Shown one piece after another: positions 1-9,241 of a DNA stretch of 57,415 nucleotides. The notes under the pieces are model-generated. The model worked only from the letters and a program-made list of their open reading frames with translations. It was not told the DNA's origin and did not search any database. Within the stretch, counting starts at the first letter, position 1, and each line of letters opens with the position of its first letter. The stretch spans positions 1 to 57,415 of the forward strand of contig VBBD01000008.1 of the NCBI GenBank assembly GCA_005882895.1. Direction: 5' to 3'. The position numbers and the translations under genes were made by a program. The stretch comes from Candidatus Bathyarchaeota archaeon (GTDB lineage Archaea > Thermoproteota > Bathyarchaeia > 40CM-2-53-6).

Positions 1-1625
1 AAGTGCTTGAGGAACTGAACATCGTCACGTTTCGGATAATCGGTTCGAAAGTGCGCTCCCCTCGATTCATTCCGTGCTAGCGCAGCATAAGCGATGGTCT
101 CTGCAACATCAAGCATGAAATCCAGTTCTAGGGCGGAAACCAAATCAGTGTTGTAGACCCGGTCCTTGTCGTCAACGACTGCGTTCTTCATTCTCTGCTT
201 CAGATCTCCAATAAGGCTGCAAGCCTGTTTGAGATTGCTCTTGTCACGGTAAATGCCAACATGCTCCTCCATGACCTTCTGCATCTCAGTCCGAATCGTC
301 GAGATTCTTTCGCCCTTCTCATGCTTCAGAACCCTGTCATAGATTCTCTTCTCCTCCTCCATCGCAAGTCCTTGAACGGGGTTTCCGAAGCTCGGCGACC
401 CCTGCCTCGTCGCGTACTGAGCCGCCCCGATTCCAGCCTCAGCCCCGAACACTAGGCACTCGGTCAACGAGTTGCTGCCTAGCCGGTTTGCGCCATTCAT
501 GCTGACGCAGGCCATTTCTCCCGCAGCGTAGAGTCCGTGTAGGCCTGTGTAGCCGTGAATGTCAGTATGGACGCCGCCCATCATATAGTGCTGACCTGGT
601 CTTACCGGTATCATCTCATGGACAGGATCTATACCCAGGTACCTCTCCGCGAGTTCTTTCACGAAGGGAAGCTTCGTCTCGATCGTTTCCGCGCCCAGAT
701 GTGTGAGGTCTAGGTTGACATAGCTCCCGTACGGGCCCTCGAATCCTCGTCCCTCCTTGATCTCGGTCATCTCGGCCCGCGACAAGATGTCTCTCGGCCC
801 AAGCTCCATCTTGTTAGGAACGTACCTCTTCAGGAACCGTTCGCCATCCTTGTTCAGTAGATGACCTCCTTCTCCCCTCGCCGCTTCAGTGATCAGAATC
901 CCGGTGTTCGGGAGCAATGTGGGATGGTACTGGACCATTTCCATATCTTTGAGCGGGACCCCAGCCCTGTATGCCAGAGCCATCCCATCGCCCGTCTTGA
1001 TCCATCCATTCGTCGTGAACTGATAGATTCTACCACATCCCCCAGTGGCTATCACGACAGCTTTAGCAAGGAACGACACCAGTTCGCCTGAGCGGATGTC
1101 GATTGCGGTAACACCGTCGACTCGACCGTTGTCCACGAGGATCGAGGTAGCGAACCATTCGTCGTACCTGTGAATATTCTCAAACTTCAAGCTCGTCTGG
1201 AAGAGAGTGTGTAGAAGGTGGAACCCAATCTTGTCTGTAGCGAACAATGTTCTTTTTACGCTCATTCCACCGAAGGCACGAACACTAATCCGGCCGTCCG
1301 GGTCACGACTAAAGGGACAGCCCCAGTGCTCAAGCCGCACTGACTCCTTAGGCGCCTCTCTCACAAAGAACTCCACTGCGTCCTGATCCGCCAGAAAGTC
1401 GCTCCCCTTGATAGTGTCGTACGCGTGCAGGTCGAAATTGTCGTAGTCAGTTCTTAGGACCGCGGCCATGCCGCCTTCCGCTGAAACCGTGTGGCTTCGC
1501 ATTGGATAGACTTTGGAGACAATGGCGATGTCCAGCTTGGGGTTCAGCTCAGCCGTCGCAATTGCGGCCCTGAGTCCAGCGGCACCCCCTCCGATGATCA
1601 GAACATCATGGTTTAGGTGTTCCAC
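1..1625 (-). CDS. sdhA: Succinate dehydrogenase/fumarate reductase flavoprotein subunit (C-terminus cut by window edge)
   Basis: FAD-binding subunit that oxidises succinate to fumarate (or the reverse) at the membrane, feeding electrons to iron-sulfur and anchor subunits not seen here. The reading frame starts at a GTG (1625); nearby ATGs are out of frame. The N-terminus has the dinucleotide-binding GGGAAG at residues 12-17, and SHTVSAEGG at 44-52 carries the histidine (about H45) that normally holds FAD covalently. Further in are the substrate-site [10 protein letters not shown] and the [10 protein letters not shown] block. About 541 codons are present, so some 30-50 C-terminal residues lie beyond position 1. 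A TATA-like TTTAAAATA lies about 55 nt upstream. L-aspartate oxidase is the closest alternative, but the SHT motif favours Sdh/Frd. Confidence 0.93.
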   Translation of the reverse strand, partial: MEHLNHDVLIIGGGAAGLRAAIATAELNPKLDIAIVSKVYPMRSHTVSAEGGMAAVLRTDYDNFDLHAYDTIKGSDFLADQDAVEFFVREAPKESVRLEHWGCPFSRDPDGRISVRAFGGMSVKRTLFATDKIGFHLLHTLFQTSLKFENIHRYDEWFATSILVDNGRVDGVTAIDIRSGELVSFLAKAVVIATGGCGRIYQFTTNGWIKTGDGMALAYRAGVPLKDMEMVQYHPTLLPNTGILITEAARGEGGHLLNKDGERFLKRYVPNKMELGPRDILSRAEMTEIKEGRGFEGPYGSYVNLDLTHLGAETIETKLPFVKELAERYLGIDPVHEMIPVRPGQHYMMGGVHTDIHGYTGLHGLYAAGEMACVSMNGANRLGSNSLTECLVFGAEAGIGAAQYATRQGSPSFGNPVQGLAMEEEKRIYDRVLKHEKGERISTIRTEMQKVMEEHVGIYRDKSNLKQACSLIGDLKQRMKNAVVDDKDRVYNTDLVSALELDFMLDVAETIAYAALARNESRGAHFRTDYPKRDDVQFLKH

Positions 1626-1674
1626 TACGGTTCAGCTTCCTGTCCTTTCAGAGCGGGCTGTTAACGAATCCGCC

Positions 1675-1687
1675 CGTATTTTAAATA
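1675..1687 (-). promoter_or_regulatory. TATA-box-like promoter of sdhA
   Basis: On the minus strand this reads as an A/T-rich TTTAAAATA box about 50-60 nt before the GTG start of the flavoprotein gene. This is a reasonable archaeal TATA position with a short leader. No independent start-site evidence is available. Confidence 0.45.
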
Positions 1688-1740
1688 GTGTTAGGAATCG
1701 AGCGGAAAAATCCGTTTGAGAGTCTCTATGATCTAGCTGA

Positions 1741-3534
1741 TCAGAATTCTGCTTTTGCGACTCGAAGGGGTTGACTTCCGACTTCGCCGAGCTTCATCTG
1801 GACGGAAAACAGCCCTCTCAATGCTCCTAAGAATCGTGGCTCTGTGGTCTCTGTATTGACGAGAAATATGGCGGTGATGGTTGAAGGGTTCAACAGTTCT
1901 ATCAATTGCTTGATGCCTGAGTAGACTTGCTCCCATCTTTCCCCCCTGATGAGTTCGGCGATGCTGTCGAATACAAAGCTTAGAGCAACGGATTTGTTGT
2001 TCTCATAGAATTCAGTAATTAGTGAAGTCACCAGGCCTAGCTCTTTGTCGGGGATCTGAATCTCCCCGTCTGGCAATTCGTCCGGCACTGATACTAGGGA
2101 GGAGGCCGCGACCACCCTCACCATTCTCTTTCCCTTCAACGCCCTATACAACTTGCTTGACTTAGATGTGAAAAGAGCGCACATCTCCGCATTGGCGATT
2201 CCCTCGTCGAAGAACTTGTTCACTAAATCCTCGAAGTTCGCATTAGACGAATACTCCAGGAGAATCTTAGAACCTTCCATTTTCTGGTGGTCCAGGTTTA
2301 CGAGAGTTGAGAATGGGTCGGACGCTTCTGAGAGGTTGACAAGTTCAACGTCTCGGTTCCTTTGCAGGAAATCAGCAACTTGGAGTCTAGGCGCTTGGCT
2401 GGATTCTAGCAGAAACATTTCGGCTTCCGGCTCATTGGGATTCTTTGACTCTTTTGCAATCGATCCCATAGAGCCCTGGAGGTCCTGCCGCTCCAGCTCT
2501 CTTACGAACACGGTCGCTGTCTGGCTCAAACCAAACTTGTCAGAGAGACCCTCACTCCCAGACTTTTTGACAACAGAGCCGGCCGAGGACATGACGAACT
2601 TTCCATTCTCCGCCCACTCGTTGAATCGCGAATCGTTATGCGACAGCCCCTCTACGAGCCAAGACGCCGGAGACTTCAAGACAACCCTAGCACCGGCCTC
2701 GATAGTGCTTCGAAAAGCAGAGGATAGGAATGATATCGTTCGCGTACCAGTATCGTGAAGCACTAGGTATCGTTTCCCGAATTTTATGAGACTCTGAGGA
2801 AAGAGGCTGCTCTTCAGGAACCTAGTTGTTCCAGGAAGAGTCCGGATGGAAAAGGCTAGCAGGCAATACAGTGCGGAACTGACAACCAGCCCCATCTCAT
2901 AGGAGAAAGGAATTATCGGCGATAAAAGGAAGAAAATTACCAGCCCCACAGTTGGAAAGCAAAGCCAGCTAGACAGCATCAGGAGAAGAGAATTTCTAGT
3001 ATACGAGGTCTGAGCACGACGCAGAGATGAAAGAAGCAATAGGGAAGGATACAAGATGATAGGAATTGCAAAAAAGACAGTGAGCGCGATGTACCATGAG
3101 GGAAAGGATGGCAGTACATAGGCCTCATTCCCGTACGATGAAAGGGAAGACGTGACCGGTTCAAAGGCAAGTGTGACTGCAAGCCAAGTACCAAGGATCA
3201 GAAGAAACAGGGGAAACAACATGGTTCTCTTGAGAATGATCTTCATAGATTCTCCCCATGTTCTAGCTTCAGGACAGAACTGAACAACTGCTGCAGCATG
3301 GCCAAAGTTCATGGCGACCAAGAAGAAACCGATCAGCATTATGTAGGTTGCAATGATGTTTTGGGCTAGGATTCTATCTATATCGGCCGCCAGAATTAGG
3401 AAGAAGTAGATGTTTAGCCGAATTAGGTTGCGTCGTGCAATCCCGACAAACGAAGGTTTCTGTCGGACAAGTAGCCATAAGGAAAGGGCTGGGGCCACCA
3501 TTGCAATTAGGTCTAGATAAACGGGGGTGGACAT
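1741..3534 (-). CDS. Multi-pass membrane protein with C-terminal MEDS/DUF835-like domain
   Basis: A 597-residue protein. The first ~240 residues contain about seven or eight hydrophobic membrane segments. They are followed by a soluble region of ~350 residues with no metal or kinase motif. The C-terminal ~170 residues (alternating short strands, and hydrophobic stretches such as SVALSFVFDSIAELI and TITAIFLVNT) resemble the RecA/KaiC-derived MEDS or DUF835 domains common in archaeal sensor proteins; this assignment is by pattern only. The ATG at 3534 starts directly before the first membrane segment. It probably senses a signal at the membrane, but ligand and partner are unknown. The gene stands alone between sdhA and the HIT gene, all on one strand. 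Confidence 0.6.
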   Translation of the reverse strand: MSTPVYLDLIAMVAPALSLWLLVRQKPSFVGIARRNLIRLNIYFFLILAADIDRILAQNIIATYIMLIGFFLVAMNFGHAAAVVQFCPEARTWGESMKIILKRTMLFPLFLLILGTWLAVTLAFEPVTSSLSSYGNEAYVLPSFPSWYIALTVFFAIPIILYPSLLLLSSLRRAQTSYTRNSLLLMLSSWLCFPTVGLVIFFLLSPIIPFSYEMGLVVSSALYCLLAFSIRTLPGTTRFLKSSLFPQSLIKFGKRYLVLHDTGTRTISFLSSAFRSTIEAGARVVLKSPASWLVEGLSHNDSRFNEWAENGKFVMSSAGSVVKKSGSEGLSDKFGLSQTATVFVRELERQDLQGSMGSIAKESKNPNEPEAEMFLLESSQAPRLQVADFLQRNRDVELVNLSEASDPFSTLVNLDHQKMEGSKILLEYSSNANFEDLVNKFFDEGIANAEMCALFTSKSSKLYRALKGKRMVRVVAASSLVSVPDELPDGEIQIPDKELGLVTSLITEFYENNKSVALSFVFDSIAELIRGERWEQVYSGIKQLIELLNPSTITAIFLVNTETTEPRFLGALRGLFSVQMKLGEVGSQPLRVAKAEF

Positions 3535-3594
3535 GTTAACGTTTCTTAGTCCTGTTGGTGTTCGTGAGAGTGTGTCTGAAGGGTGGCGATTGTT

Positions 3595-4092
3595 TCAAGT
3601 TACCGTAACTGGCCGATGTGGCCGATTGTTACTCGACTTGACACGCCTCATGCTCTTGGTTTCTAAAGTCGATATACTCGCTTCTATCTTTCGCTTTAGG
3701 ACCGTATATCCTTCCTCGTTCAGCCTCTTCCGCCGCCGATTGCCAGCCCAGATGGGGCGTCCCCACATTGGGTCCGATGTGTATCTTGGAATCAAGTGCC
3801 AGTGGAGATGTGGCATGGAGTTCCCCAGCAACTCGTAGTTCATCTTGTTAGGCTTGAGCGCCTTGGATAGCGCGTTTGCAACTAGTGACATGTCTTCTAG
3901 AAACTGTTTACGATCCTTGTCAGCCAGATTGTACAATTCTTCTTCGTGCCATTTCAGAGTCAGAAAAGTGTAGCCTTCGAAAGCCTGGTCAGGATTCAAC
4001 TTGGCAACTGACGTGTGTGACTCGTAGAAGACAAGATTCTTGGGCTCGTAGATACCTTGGCACATCCAGCAGTCCGACAGTCGACGTGGCAA
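3595..4092 (-). CDS. HIT family hydrolase (dinucleoside polyphosphate / AMP-lysine type)
   Basis: A 165-residue histidine-triad protein. HLHWHL at residues 95-100 (H95, H97, H99) is the HIT nucleotide-binding and catalytic motif. The N-terminal CxxC (C8, C11) is the half-site of the zinc-binding version of the family. Members cleave AMP from dinucleoside polyphosphates or AMP-conjugates in the cytoplasm; the true substrate here cannot be read from sequence. The ~45 residues after the triad are rich in Arg/Lys and look disordered. The ATG at 4092 lies 28 nt downstream of a TATA-like TTAAAAACAA, which supports this start and an almost leaderless mRNA. It is divergent from ileS. Confidence 0.88.
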   Translation of the reverse strand: MPRRLSDCWMCQGIYEPKNLVFYESHTSVAKLNPDQAFEGYTFLTLKWHEEELYNLADKDRKQFLEDMSLVANALSKALKPNKMNYELLGNSMPHLHWHLIPRYTSDPMWGRPIWAGNRRRKRLNEEGYTVLKRKIEASISTLETKSMRRVKSSNNRPHRPVTVT

Positions 4093-4120
4093 GAGAGACG
4101 ATGCTGAGCCCGGAACCCGA

Positions 4121-4130
4121 TTGTTTTTAA
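4121..4130 (-). promoter_or_regulatory. TATA box of the HIT gene (shared divergent region with ileS)
   Basis: The minus strand reads TTAAAAACAA, 28-38 nt before the ATG of the HIT gene, the spacing expected for an archaeal TATA box with a near-leaderless transcript. The 112 nt between the two divergent starts would also have to carry the ileS promoter, which I could not place with confidence. Confidence 0.5.
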
Positions 4131-4204
4131 GATAATGATAGGAATGCCAGTTCGAGGTCTGAGACCTTCGATTCCACGAGAAGAACGAGTTTGGGTGTCA
4201 AACG

Positions 4205-7200
4205 TTGACTCCCGGGTCGGTAGGGAAACTTTCCAAAGAATACGACCCCCACCAGGCCGAGCAGGAGATCCTCAACTGGTGGAGTACTAACCGGACCTAT
4301 CAGAAGACAAAGAAAAAACTCCTCAAACGTCCCAAGTTCTACTTTCTAGACGGTCCACCATACGTAACCAACGCGCCCCACGTAGGGCTTGCATGGAACA
4401 AGACTCTCAAAGATATCGTCATCAGATACTATCGGATGAAAGGGTTCAATGTCCACGACCAGCCTGGCTATGATTGTCACGGTCTTCCTGTCGAGGTAAT
4501 GATAGAGAAGTCGTTGAAGCTAGGCTCGAAGAAGGACATTGAGAATGTTGTCGGAGTCGGCCGATTCATCGCCGACTGCAAGAAATTCGCAGAAGAAAAC
4601 GTCCAAGCTCAGACCAAGGTTCTGAAAAACCTCGGGATCTGGATGGACTGGGACAAGCCCTACCTGACTTACAAGGATAGTTACATTGAATCTGTCTGGT
4701 GGACGATAAAGCAGACTCAAGAGAAACGCCTGCTCTACAAGGCGTTGAAGGTAGTCCACTGGTGTCCCCGCTGCGAGACAGCCCTCGCCGGGTACGAGGT
4801 GACCGACGAATACCAAACCGTTCAGGACTTTTCAATCTATGTGAAACTCCCTCTAGTTGAGAAGCCGGGAGAGTTCATACTCATCTGGACCACAACGCCT
4901 TGGACGCTACCAGCGAACTTGGGCGTGATGGTTCACCCCGACAAGCCCTACGTCCTAGTGGAGGTCGAGGGAGACAAGCTCATACTTGCAAAGGAGAGGC
5001 TTGAACAAGTCCTCGGAGGACGAAGCTACAAGATCTTAGAGGAATATCAGGGACGAGAACTTGAGGGCACAAAGTATCTCCCACCTCTCCGAGAAGAAAC
5101 TCAAGCCCAGATCGGGGCAGATCGGCATCGGGTCCTGCTCAGCGCTGAACACGTGTCAATGTCGGAGGGAACCGGAGCCGTCCACACCGCCCCGGGGCAT
5201 GGGGAAGAAGACTTCGAGGTCGGCTTGAAATATGGACTGCCCGCCTTCTCGCCGGTAGACCCGTCAGGCCGCTTCACGAAGGAAGCTGGAAAGTACGCGG
5301 GGCTATCGGTCAGGGACGCGAACAGAGTAATCATCGAAGATCTCAAGACCAAGAATCTTCTCTGGAAAGAGGAAACAATCGAACACTCGTACCCTCACTG
5401 CTGGCGGTGCAAAACAGCCCTCATCCTTCGAGCAACAGACCAATGGTTCGTCAAAGTCACTTCCATCAAGAAGAAAATGCTGAGCGAGAACCAGAAGGTA
5501 CAATGGGTGCCAGAATGGGCCGGGTCCAAGAGGTTCCACGACTGGCTCGAAGGCGCTCGAGATTGGGTAATATCACGCCAACGCTACTGGGGCGTCCCAC
5601 TCCCAATCTGGACCTGCGAGAAGTGCGGAGAACGCACCGTAATCGGTTCAAAGACAGAACTCATCAAGCTCGCTCTACACCCACCCAGAGAGTTTGAACT
5701 GCACCGGAACGGCGTCGACAAAATACAGGTCAGGTGCAAGTGTGGAGGAACGGCAAAGAGAGAGCCTGACATTCTTGACGTCTGGATGGACTCCGGCGCT
5801 GCATCGTGGGCCAGCCTCGGCTATCCAAAGAGCTCTGTCGAGCTAAAACGCTGGTGGCCCGCCGATCTGATCCTTGAAGCACATGATCAGACAAGAGGCT
5901 GGTTCTACAACCAGCTCGTTCCTAGCGTCCTAGCCTTCAACCAAAGCCCATACCGAACCGTATTGATGCACGGCCACACCCTGGATGAACAGGGAGAGAA
6001 GATGAGCAAGTCGAAAGGAAACTTCGTCAGCCCAGATGACGTTGTTACCAAGTACAGCCGAGATGCCCTTCGATTCTACACCGTTCAATCAACCCTCTGG
6101 GAGGACTTCCAGTTCTCATGGAACGCCGTCGAAGTGGCAGCGAAAGATCTCCAGATTGCATGGAACGTCCTCTCATTTGCCACCCTCTACATGAACCTCG
6201 ACAAGTTCAAGCCGGATGCCTGGTCGGTCAAGAGACTGTGGAAAAACCTCCGGCCCGAGGACAAATGGCTGGTCTCCCGAAGCGAGAGCTTACTGAGAGA
6301 TGTGAGCGGCAACATGGAAGGTCTCGAGCTGCACCTAGCGTTGCGAAGGCTCAGAGCGTTCGTAATAGAGGACCTGAGCCACTGGTACATCCGTCTCGTC
6401 AGGAGACGGTTCTGGCAGGAGAAGAACAGCAGGGACAAACTCGCATCATACTCGGTTCTCCATCATGCGCTGAGGATTTGGCTGACCCTAGCGTCTCCGT
6501 TCATCCCGTTCTTGACCGAGACAGTCTACCAGCAAGCCTTCCGCAAAACGGCGAAGTCGGGCCTTGGGAGCATTCACATGTCCTCTTGGCCAATCTCTAG
6601 AGCAGGGTGGATTAACATGAGGCTGGAGGAGAACATGAAGATAGTGCAGCAGGTCTCGGCGGCATCATCGTCAGCGAGGCAATCGAAGAAAATAAAACTC
6701 CGCCAGCCAGTCGCCAAGACCCTCATCGTCACAGACAATGACAAGGTGAAGCGAGCGGTCAAGAGCCTCCGACCATTGTTCCTGCAACAGACAAACTCGA
6801 AAGACATCCGACTCGTCGGCCTCGCGGAGGAAGAGCAGCTCAAGAAGCTGATAGTTGAACCGAACTTCAAGGGACTCGGACCCGTTTTCAGGGGAGACGC
6901 CAATAAGATTGCGGAAGCACTACGATCAATAGATGGTCGACAACTCTTCCAAAAGCTTCAAGCGGACAAATCTTACACATTGAAAGTGATTGATCGAGAC
7001 TACAAAGTTACCGGTCAAATGGTCTCGTTCAAGGAGGAAATGCCAGAGAACTTTGCCATGGGAAGTTTCGACGAAGGCCGCGTCTACATCGATCTCACCA
7101 TTCCAAAGGAACTGGTAAGAGAAGGCTTCGTTCGGGAAATTGTCAGGCGATTACAAGAGATGAGGAAACGACTCGACCTTCCAGTAGACGCTTTCGTGGA

Positions 7201-7402
7201 GGCATACGTAACCGTTCCTGACGCCCAGAAGCTGGAATGGCTGGAAGATGAGCGAGACTACCTCATGGAAGAAGTCAGAGCAGAGATACTGCACCTTCTA
7301 CGTCCCGACCAAGAAAAACCAAAAGCGAACGCGGAAGAAAACTGGCAGATAGAAGGCCACACGTTTCAGATGGGCCTATTGTCGAAAGACGTACAAGCTT
7401 AA
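4205..7402 (+). CDS. ileS: Isoleucyl-tRNA synthetase
   Basis: Charges tRNA-Ile with isoleucine. The 1065-residue length is typical of archaeal/eukaryotic-type IleRS. Visible parts: the HIGH-class motif as HVGL around residues 59-62 (archaeal enzymes often have a non-histidine fourth position such as HLGT); the large editing insertion with TTPWTLPANLGV; a CxxC pair in CEKCGERT and a second CKCGG pair near residue 480-520 consistent with zinc; DVWMDSGAASW; and the KMSKSKGN loop at about 598-605. The anticodon-binding helical region and the archaeal C-terminal extension follow. The start is TTG at 4205; the next in-frame ATG is well inside the conserved region. The NAD-kinase-like gene follows after 20 nt, so the two are probably cotranscribed. 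Confidence 0.97.
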   Translation: MTPGSVGKLSKEYDPHQAEQEILNWWSTNRTYQKTKKKLLKRPKFYFLDGPPYVTNAPHVGLAWNKTLKDIVIRYYRMKGFNVHDQPGYDCHGLPVEVMIEKSLKLGSKKDIENVVGVGRFIADCKKFAEENVQAQTKVLKNLGIWMDWDKPYLTYKDSYIESVWWTIKQTQEKRLLYKALKVVHWCPRCETALAGYEVTDEYQTVQDFSIYVKLPLVEKPGEFILIWTTTPWTLPANLGVMVHPDKPYVLVEVEGDKLILAKERLEQVLGGRSYKILEEYQGRELEGTKYLPPLREETQAQIGADRHRVLLSAEHVSMSEGTGAVHTAPGHGEEDFEVGLKYGLPAFSPVDPSGRFTKEAGKYAGLSVRDANRVIIEDLKTKNLLWKEETIEHSYPHCWRCKTALILRATDQWFVKVTSIKKKMLSENQKVQWVPEWAGSKRFHDWLEGARDWVISRQRYWGVPLPIWTCEKCGERTVIGSKTELIKLALHPPREFELHRNGVDKIQVRCKCGGTAKREPDILDVWMDSGAASWASLGYPKSSVELKRWWPADLILEAHDQTRGWFYNQLVPSVLAFNQSPYRTVLMHGHTLDEQGEKMSKSKGNFVSPDDVVTKYSRDALRFYTVQSTLWEDFQFSWNAVEVAAKDLQIAWNVLSFATLYMNLDKFKPDAWSVKRLWKNLRPEDKWLVSRSESLLRDVSGNMEGLELHLALRRLRAFVIEDLSHWYIRLVRRRFWQEKNSRDKLASYSVLHHALRIWLTLASPFIPFLTETVYQQAFRKTAKSGLGSIHMSSWPISRAGWINMRLEENMKIVQQVSAASSSARQSKKIKLRQPVAKTLIVTDNDKVKRAVKSLRPLFLQQTNSKDIRLVGLAEEEQLKKLIVEPNFKGLGPVFRGDANKIAEALRSIDGRQLFQKLQADKSYTLKVIDRDYKVTGQMVSFKEEMPENFAMGSFDEGRVYIDLTIPKELVREGFVREIVRRLQEMRKRLDLPVDAFVEAYVTVPDAQKLEWLEDERDYLMEEVRAEILHLLRPDQEKPKANAEENWQIEGHTFQMGLLSKDVQA

Positions 7403-7422
7403 GACAACTGAGTCGGGGCGAC

Positions 7423-8532
7423 GTGCACAAAGTAGGCTTTCTCATCAACCCGATAGCCGGAATGGGCGGAGCAGTAGCGCTCAAGGGCACCGACGGAAGA
7501 AAAACGCTGCGGAAGGCCTTACGAAAGGGCGCCAAACCAGTCTCCCTCGATAGGGGCCTGAGATTCTTGGCAGAGATTCAGAGAGAAGGCAAGGGCATTG
7601 AATTCCTAATCGCCCCGGGAAAAATGGGCGAGAACATTGCCGACCAATTGAAACTTGGACATGAGCTGATTGGGCGAATTGGAAAAACAACCACTTCCGA
7701 AGATAGCGTTCGAATCGCGCGTCTCATGAAGAAGAAAAGAGCAGACTTGATCGTTTTTTGCGGCGGGGACGGAACCGCGCGAGATGTGCTGAAAGGGGTT
7801 GGCCAAGATGCTCCCGTGATAGGTGTTCCTGCCGGGGTGAAGATTTACTCGTCAGTCTTCGCTATCAGTCCGGTGGCCGCGGCAGAGGCTACTATCGCGT
7901 TTCTTAACGGCCAGACTCCTAAGAGATTGGGGGAAGTGGTCGATGTGGATGAAGTTGAGTTCAGAAAGAATCGGTTGTCAGTCAACCTGTTCGGATATCT
8001 TACAACTCCCGATTCGGGGCCGCTGATGCAAGGATCGAAATCGGCTACGGGATCATCTGAAGATGCTGAACTGGATGCGATCGCTGAATATTTCGTCGAA
8101 GAGATCGACCCAGACTGCACTTACATTCTAGGTCCGGGTTCAACAGTGGAACGGATCGCCAAGCGTTTGAAAGTCAAGAAGACGCTCCTTGGAGTTGATG
8201 CTGTGAAGGGTGACGGGACGTTATTGAGGCGGGATGCGAACGAGAAAGCTCTGCTGAACCTAGTCAGCAAAGATTCTACGAAGGTCATCATATCCCCGAT
8301 TGGTGGACAAGGCTTCCTGTTTGGACGGGGAAACCAACAGATCAGCCCAGATGTAATTTGCAGTGTGGGTGTCGAGAACATTACTGTGGTTGGATCGAGA
8401 AGCAAGATCGAAGCTCTACATCCCCGACGTCTTCTTACAGACTCAGGTGATAAGGAGACGGATAGACAGTTACGAGGTTATCAGCGAGTAATCACCGGAT
8501 ACAGGGAAGAAATGGTCGTTAGAGTAGAATAG
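7423..8532 (+). CDS. ATP-NAD kinase-like protein
   Basis: A 369-residue protein of the ATP-NAD kinase/AcoX-like family, starting at GTG 20 nt after ileS. The N-terminus GFLINPIAGMGG and the phosphate-binding GGDGTARDV (about residues 113-121) are the diagnostic motifs; GVPAGVKIYSSVFA follows, and IGGQGFLFGRGNQQ near residue 290 is typical of the longer archaeal branch. The expected role is phosphorylation of NAD to NADP, but this branch is larger than classic PpnK (about 270-300 aa) and the substrate is not proven. No signal or membrane segment is visible. Confidence 0.85.
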   Translation: MHKVGFLINPIAGMGGAVALKGTDGRKTLRKALRKGAKPVSLDRGLRFLAEIQREGKGIEFLIAPGKMGENIADQLKLGHELIGRIGKTTTSEDSVRIARLMKKKRADLIVFCGGDGTARDVLKGVGQDAPVIGVPAGVKIYSSVFAISPVAAAEATIAFLNGQTPKRLGEVVDVDEVEFRKNRLSVNLFGYLTTPDSGPLMQGSKSATGSSEDAELDAIAEYFVEEIDPDCTYILGPGSTVERIAKRLKVKKTLLGVDAVKGDGTLLRRDANEKALLNLVSKDSTKVIISPIGGQGFLFGRGNQQISPDVICSVGVENITVVGSRSKIEALHPRRLLTDSGDKETDRQLRGYQRVITGYREEMVVRVE

Positions 8533-8636
8533 GACATTCGGTTCCCTCAGCTGACCCTTATTGTGCCCCATATCAACGGGGGAATAGTAACAATACACTC
8601 TAAGTTAGACAGACCTGTTAAGCTAGCGATTGGTCC

Positions 8637-9008
8637 ATGCCCGTATCTCACGGAAAAACCTCGAAGAAAAAAGCGAAATCCGGACACGTGAGAAAACTCC
8701 GAACGACCTCGCCTCCCCGCAAGTCTTCTCCAAAGAGCGGCTCTCATCCCAAGAGAAAGACTGCAGTGAAGAAAGATGACGTCACATACGTGTACGAGTG
8801 TACTCGCCCCGGTTGCGGCTACAAGATCTGGCGGGACGACAAAGGTGAACCAGGACAGTTACGTAACGATCTAAAATGTCCAAAGTGCCATCACGTAGAA
8901 TTCCGGTGCCTGGGCAAGGGCGATCTACCCGAAAGTTTCCAAGTTCCAATTCCCACAAACCCTGTTGACCTTGACGCAATCAAAGCAAGTGAGATAGGTT
9001 CCAACTAG
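8637..9008 (+). CDS. Basic zinc-ribbon protein of unknown role
   Basis: A 123-residue protein. Residues 1-45 are extremely rich in Lys, Ser, Arg and Pro and look disordered and nucleic-acid binding. The remainder holds one zinc ribbon formed by CTRPGCGYK and CPKCHHVE, similar in style to RNA-polymerase Rpo12-like or ribosomal zinc ribbons, though I cannot equate it with a named family. It begins at ATG (8637) about 100 nt after the NAD-kinase-like gene and ends ~85 nt before the tRNA. An information-processing role is only a guess from its charge and zinc ribbon. Confidence 0.65.
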   Translation: MPVSHGKTSKKKAKSGHVRKLRTTSPPRKSSPKSGSHPKRKTAVKKDDVTYVYECTRPGCGYKIWRDDKGEPGQLRNDLKCPKCHHVEFRCLGKGDLPESFQVPIPTNPVDLDAIKASEIGSN

Positions 9009-9140
9009 GTCCTGAGGCGAGAGTCCTGTTTCGGTGAAACTATTCGCTTGATTCGACACTCTAATCAAACAGCAAGCTAGGCGATTTGTTCCTGGTGCGG
9101 GGGGTGGGATTCGAACCCACGAAGGCCTACGCCACAGGAT

Positions 9141-9157
9141 CTCTCCTGAAGCCGGAT
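9141..9157 (-). other. tRNA-Leu intron 3 (17 nt, canonical position 37/38)
   Basis: After TTAAG (nucleotides 33-37) a 17 nt insert with a tiny TCC/GGA hairpin precedes A38 and the 3' anticodon stem TCCTG. The central helix would be only CTT/GAG, a relaxed BHB. The boundary is ambiguous by one A, and the insert could equally be placed one base to the right. Confidence 0.6.
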
Positions 9158-9162
9158 CTTAA

Positions 9163-9188
9163 GTCAAGCACCACTCCTTTTCGGAGCG
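9163..9188 (-). other. tRNA-Leu intron 2 (26 nt, position 32/33)
   Basis: Exon CAGG pairs with CTTG near the 3' end of the intron (one G-U pair). The bulges are AC|C and AC|T, and an internal hairpin GCTCC-GAAAA-GGAGT can extend to CCGCTCC/GGAGTGG. Splicing joins C32 to T33, giving a proper anticodon loop. The intron is noncanonical in place and its BHB is not perfectly symmetrical. Confidence 0.65.
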
Positions 9189-9208
9189 GTCCTGCCCCTT
9201 TGACCTGA

Positions 9209-9241
9209 ATCCCGCCCTACAGGACAGGATCCTATAGTGGT
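9209..9241 (-). other. tRNA-Leu intron 1 (33 nt, D-loop)
   Basis: Exon CCCG (D-stem side) pairs with CGGG at the 3' end of the intron to give a four-base-pair central helix. The 5' bulge is AG|A and the 3' bulge AT|T. The inner helix CTATAGG/CCTGTAG closes the intron (one G-U pair). Splicing restores a D-arm CCCGAGTCAGGTCAAAGGG, which matches archaeal leucine tRNAs. The exact boundary may shift by one or two bases. Confidence 0.75.

Noticed and set aside
2153-2758. A 201-codon plus-strand reading frame inside the membrane sensor gene.
   Set aside because: It lies antisense to a well-supported long gene and its translation is Ser/Arg-rich with no family-like pattern.
4376-4390. Degenerate HIGH motif (HVGL) in IleRS as a possible functional defect.
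   Set aside because: The fourth position is not strictly His in archaeal IleRS (HLGT is common), so this is probably ordinary variation.
6118-6600. A 160-codon plus-strand frame inside ileS.
   Set aside because: Shadow of ileS in another frame: Arg/Pro/Gln-rich translation with no conserved motif.
9001-9092. Possible second tRNA or snoRNA beside tRNA-Leu.
   Set aside because: No cloverleaf or C/D box pair could be made in the stretch.
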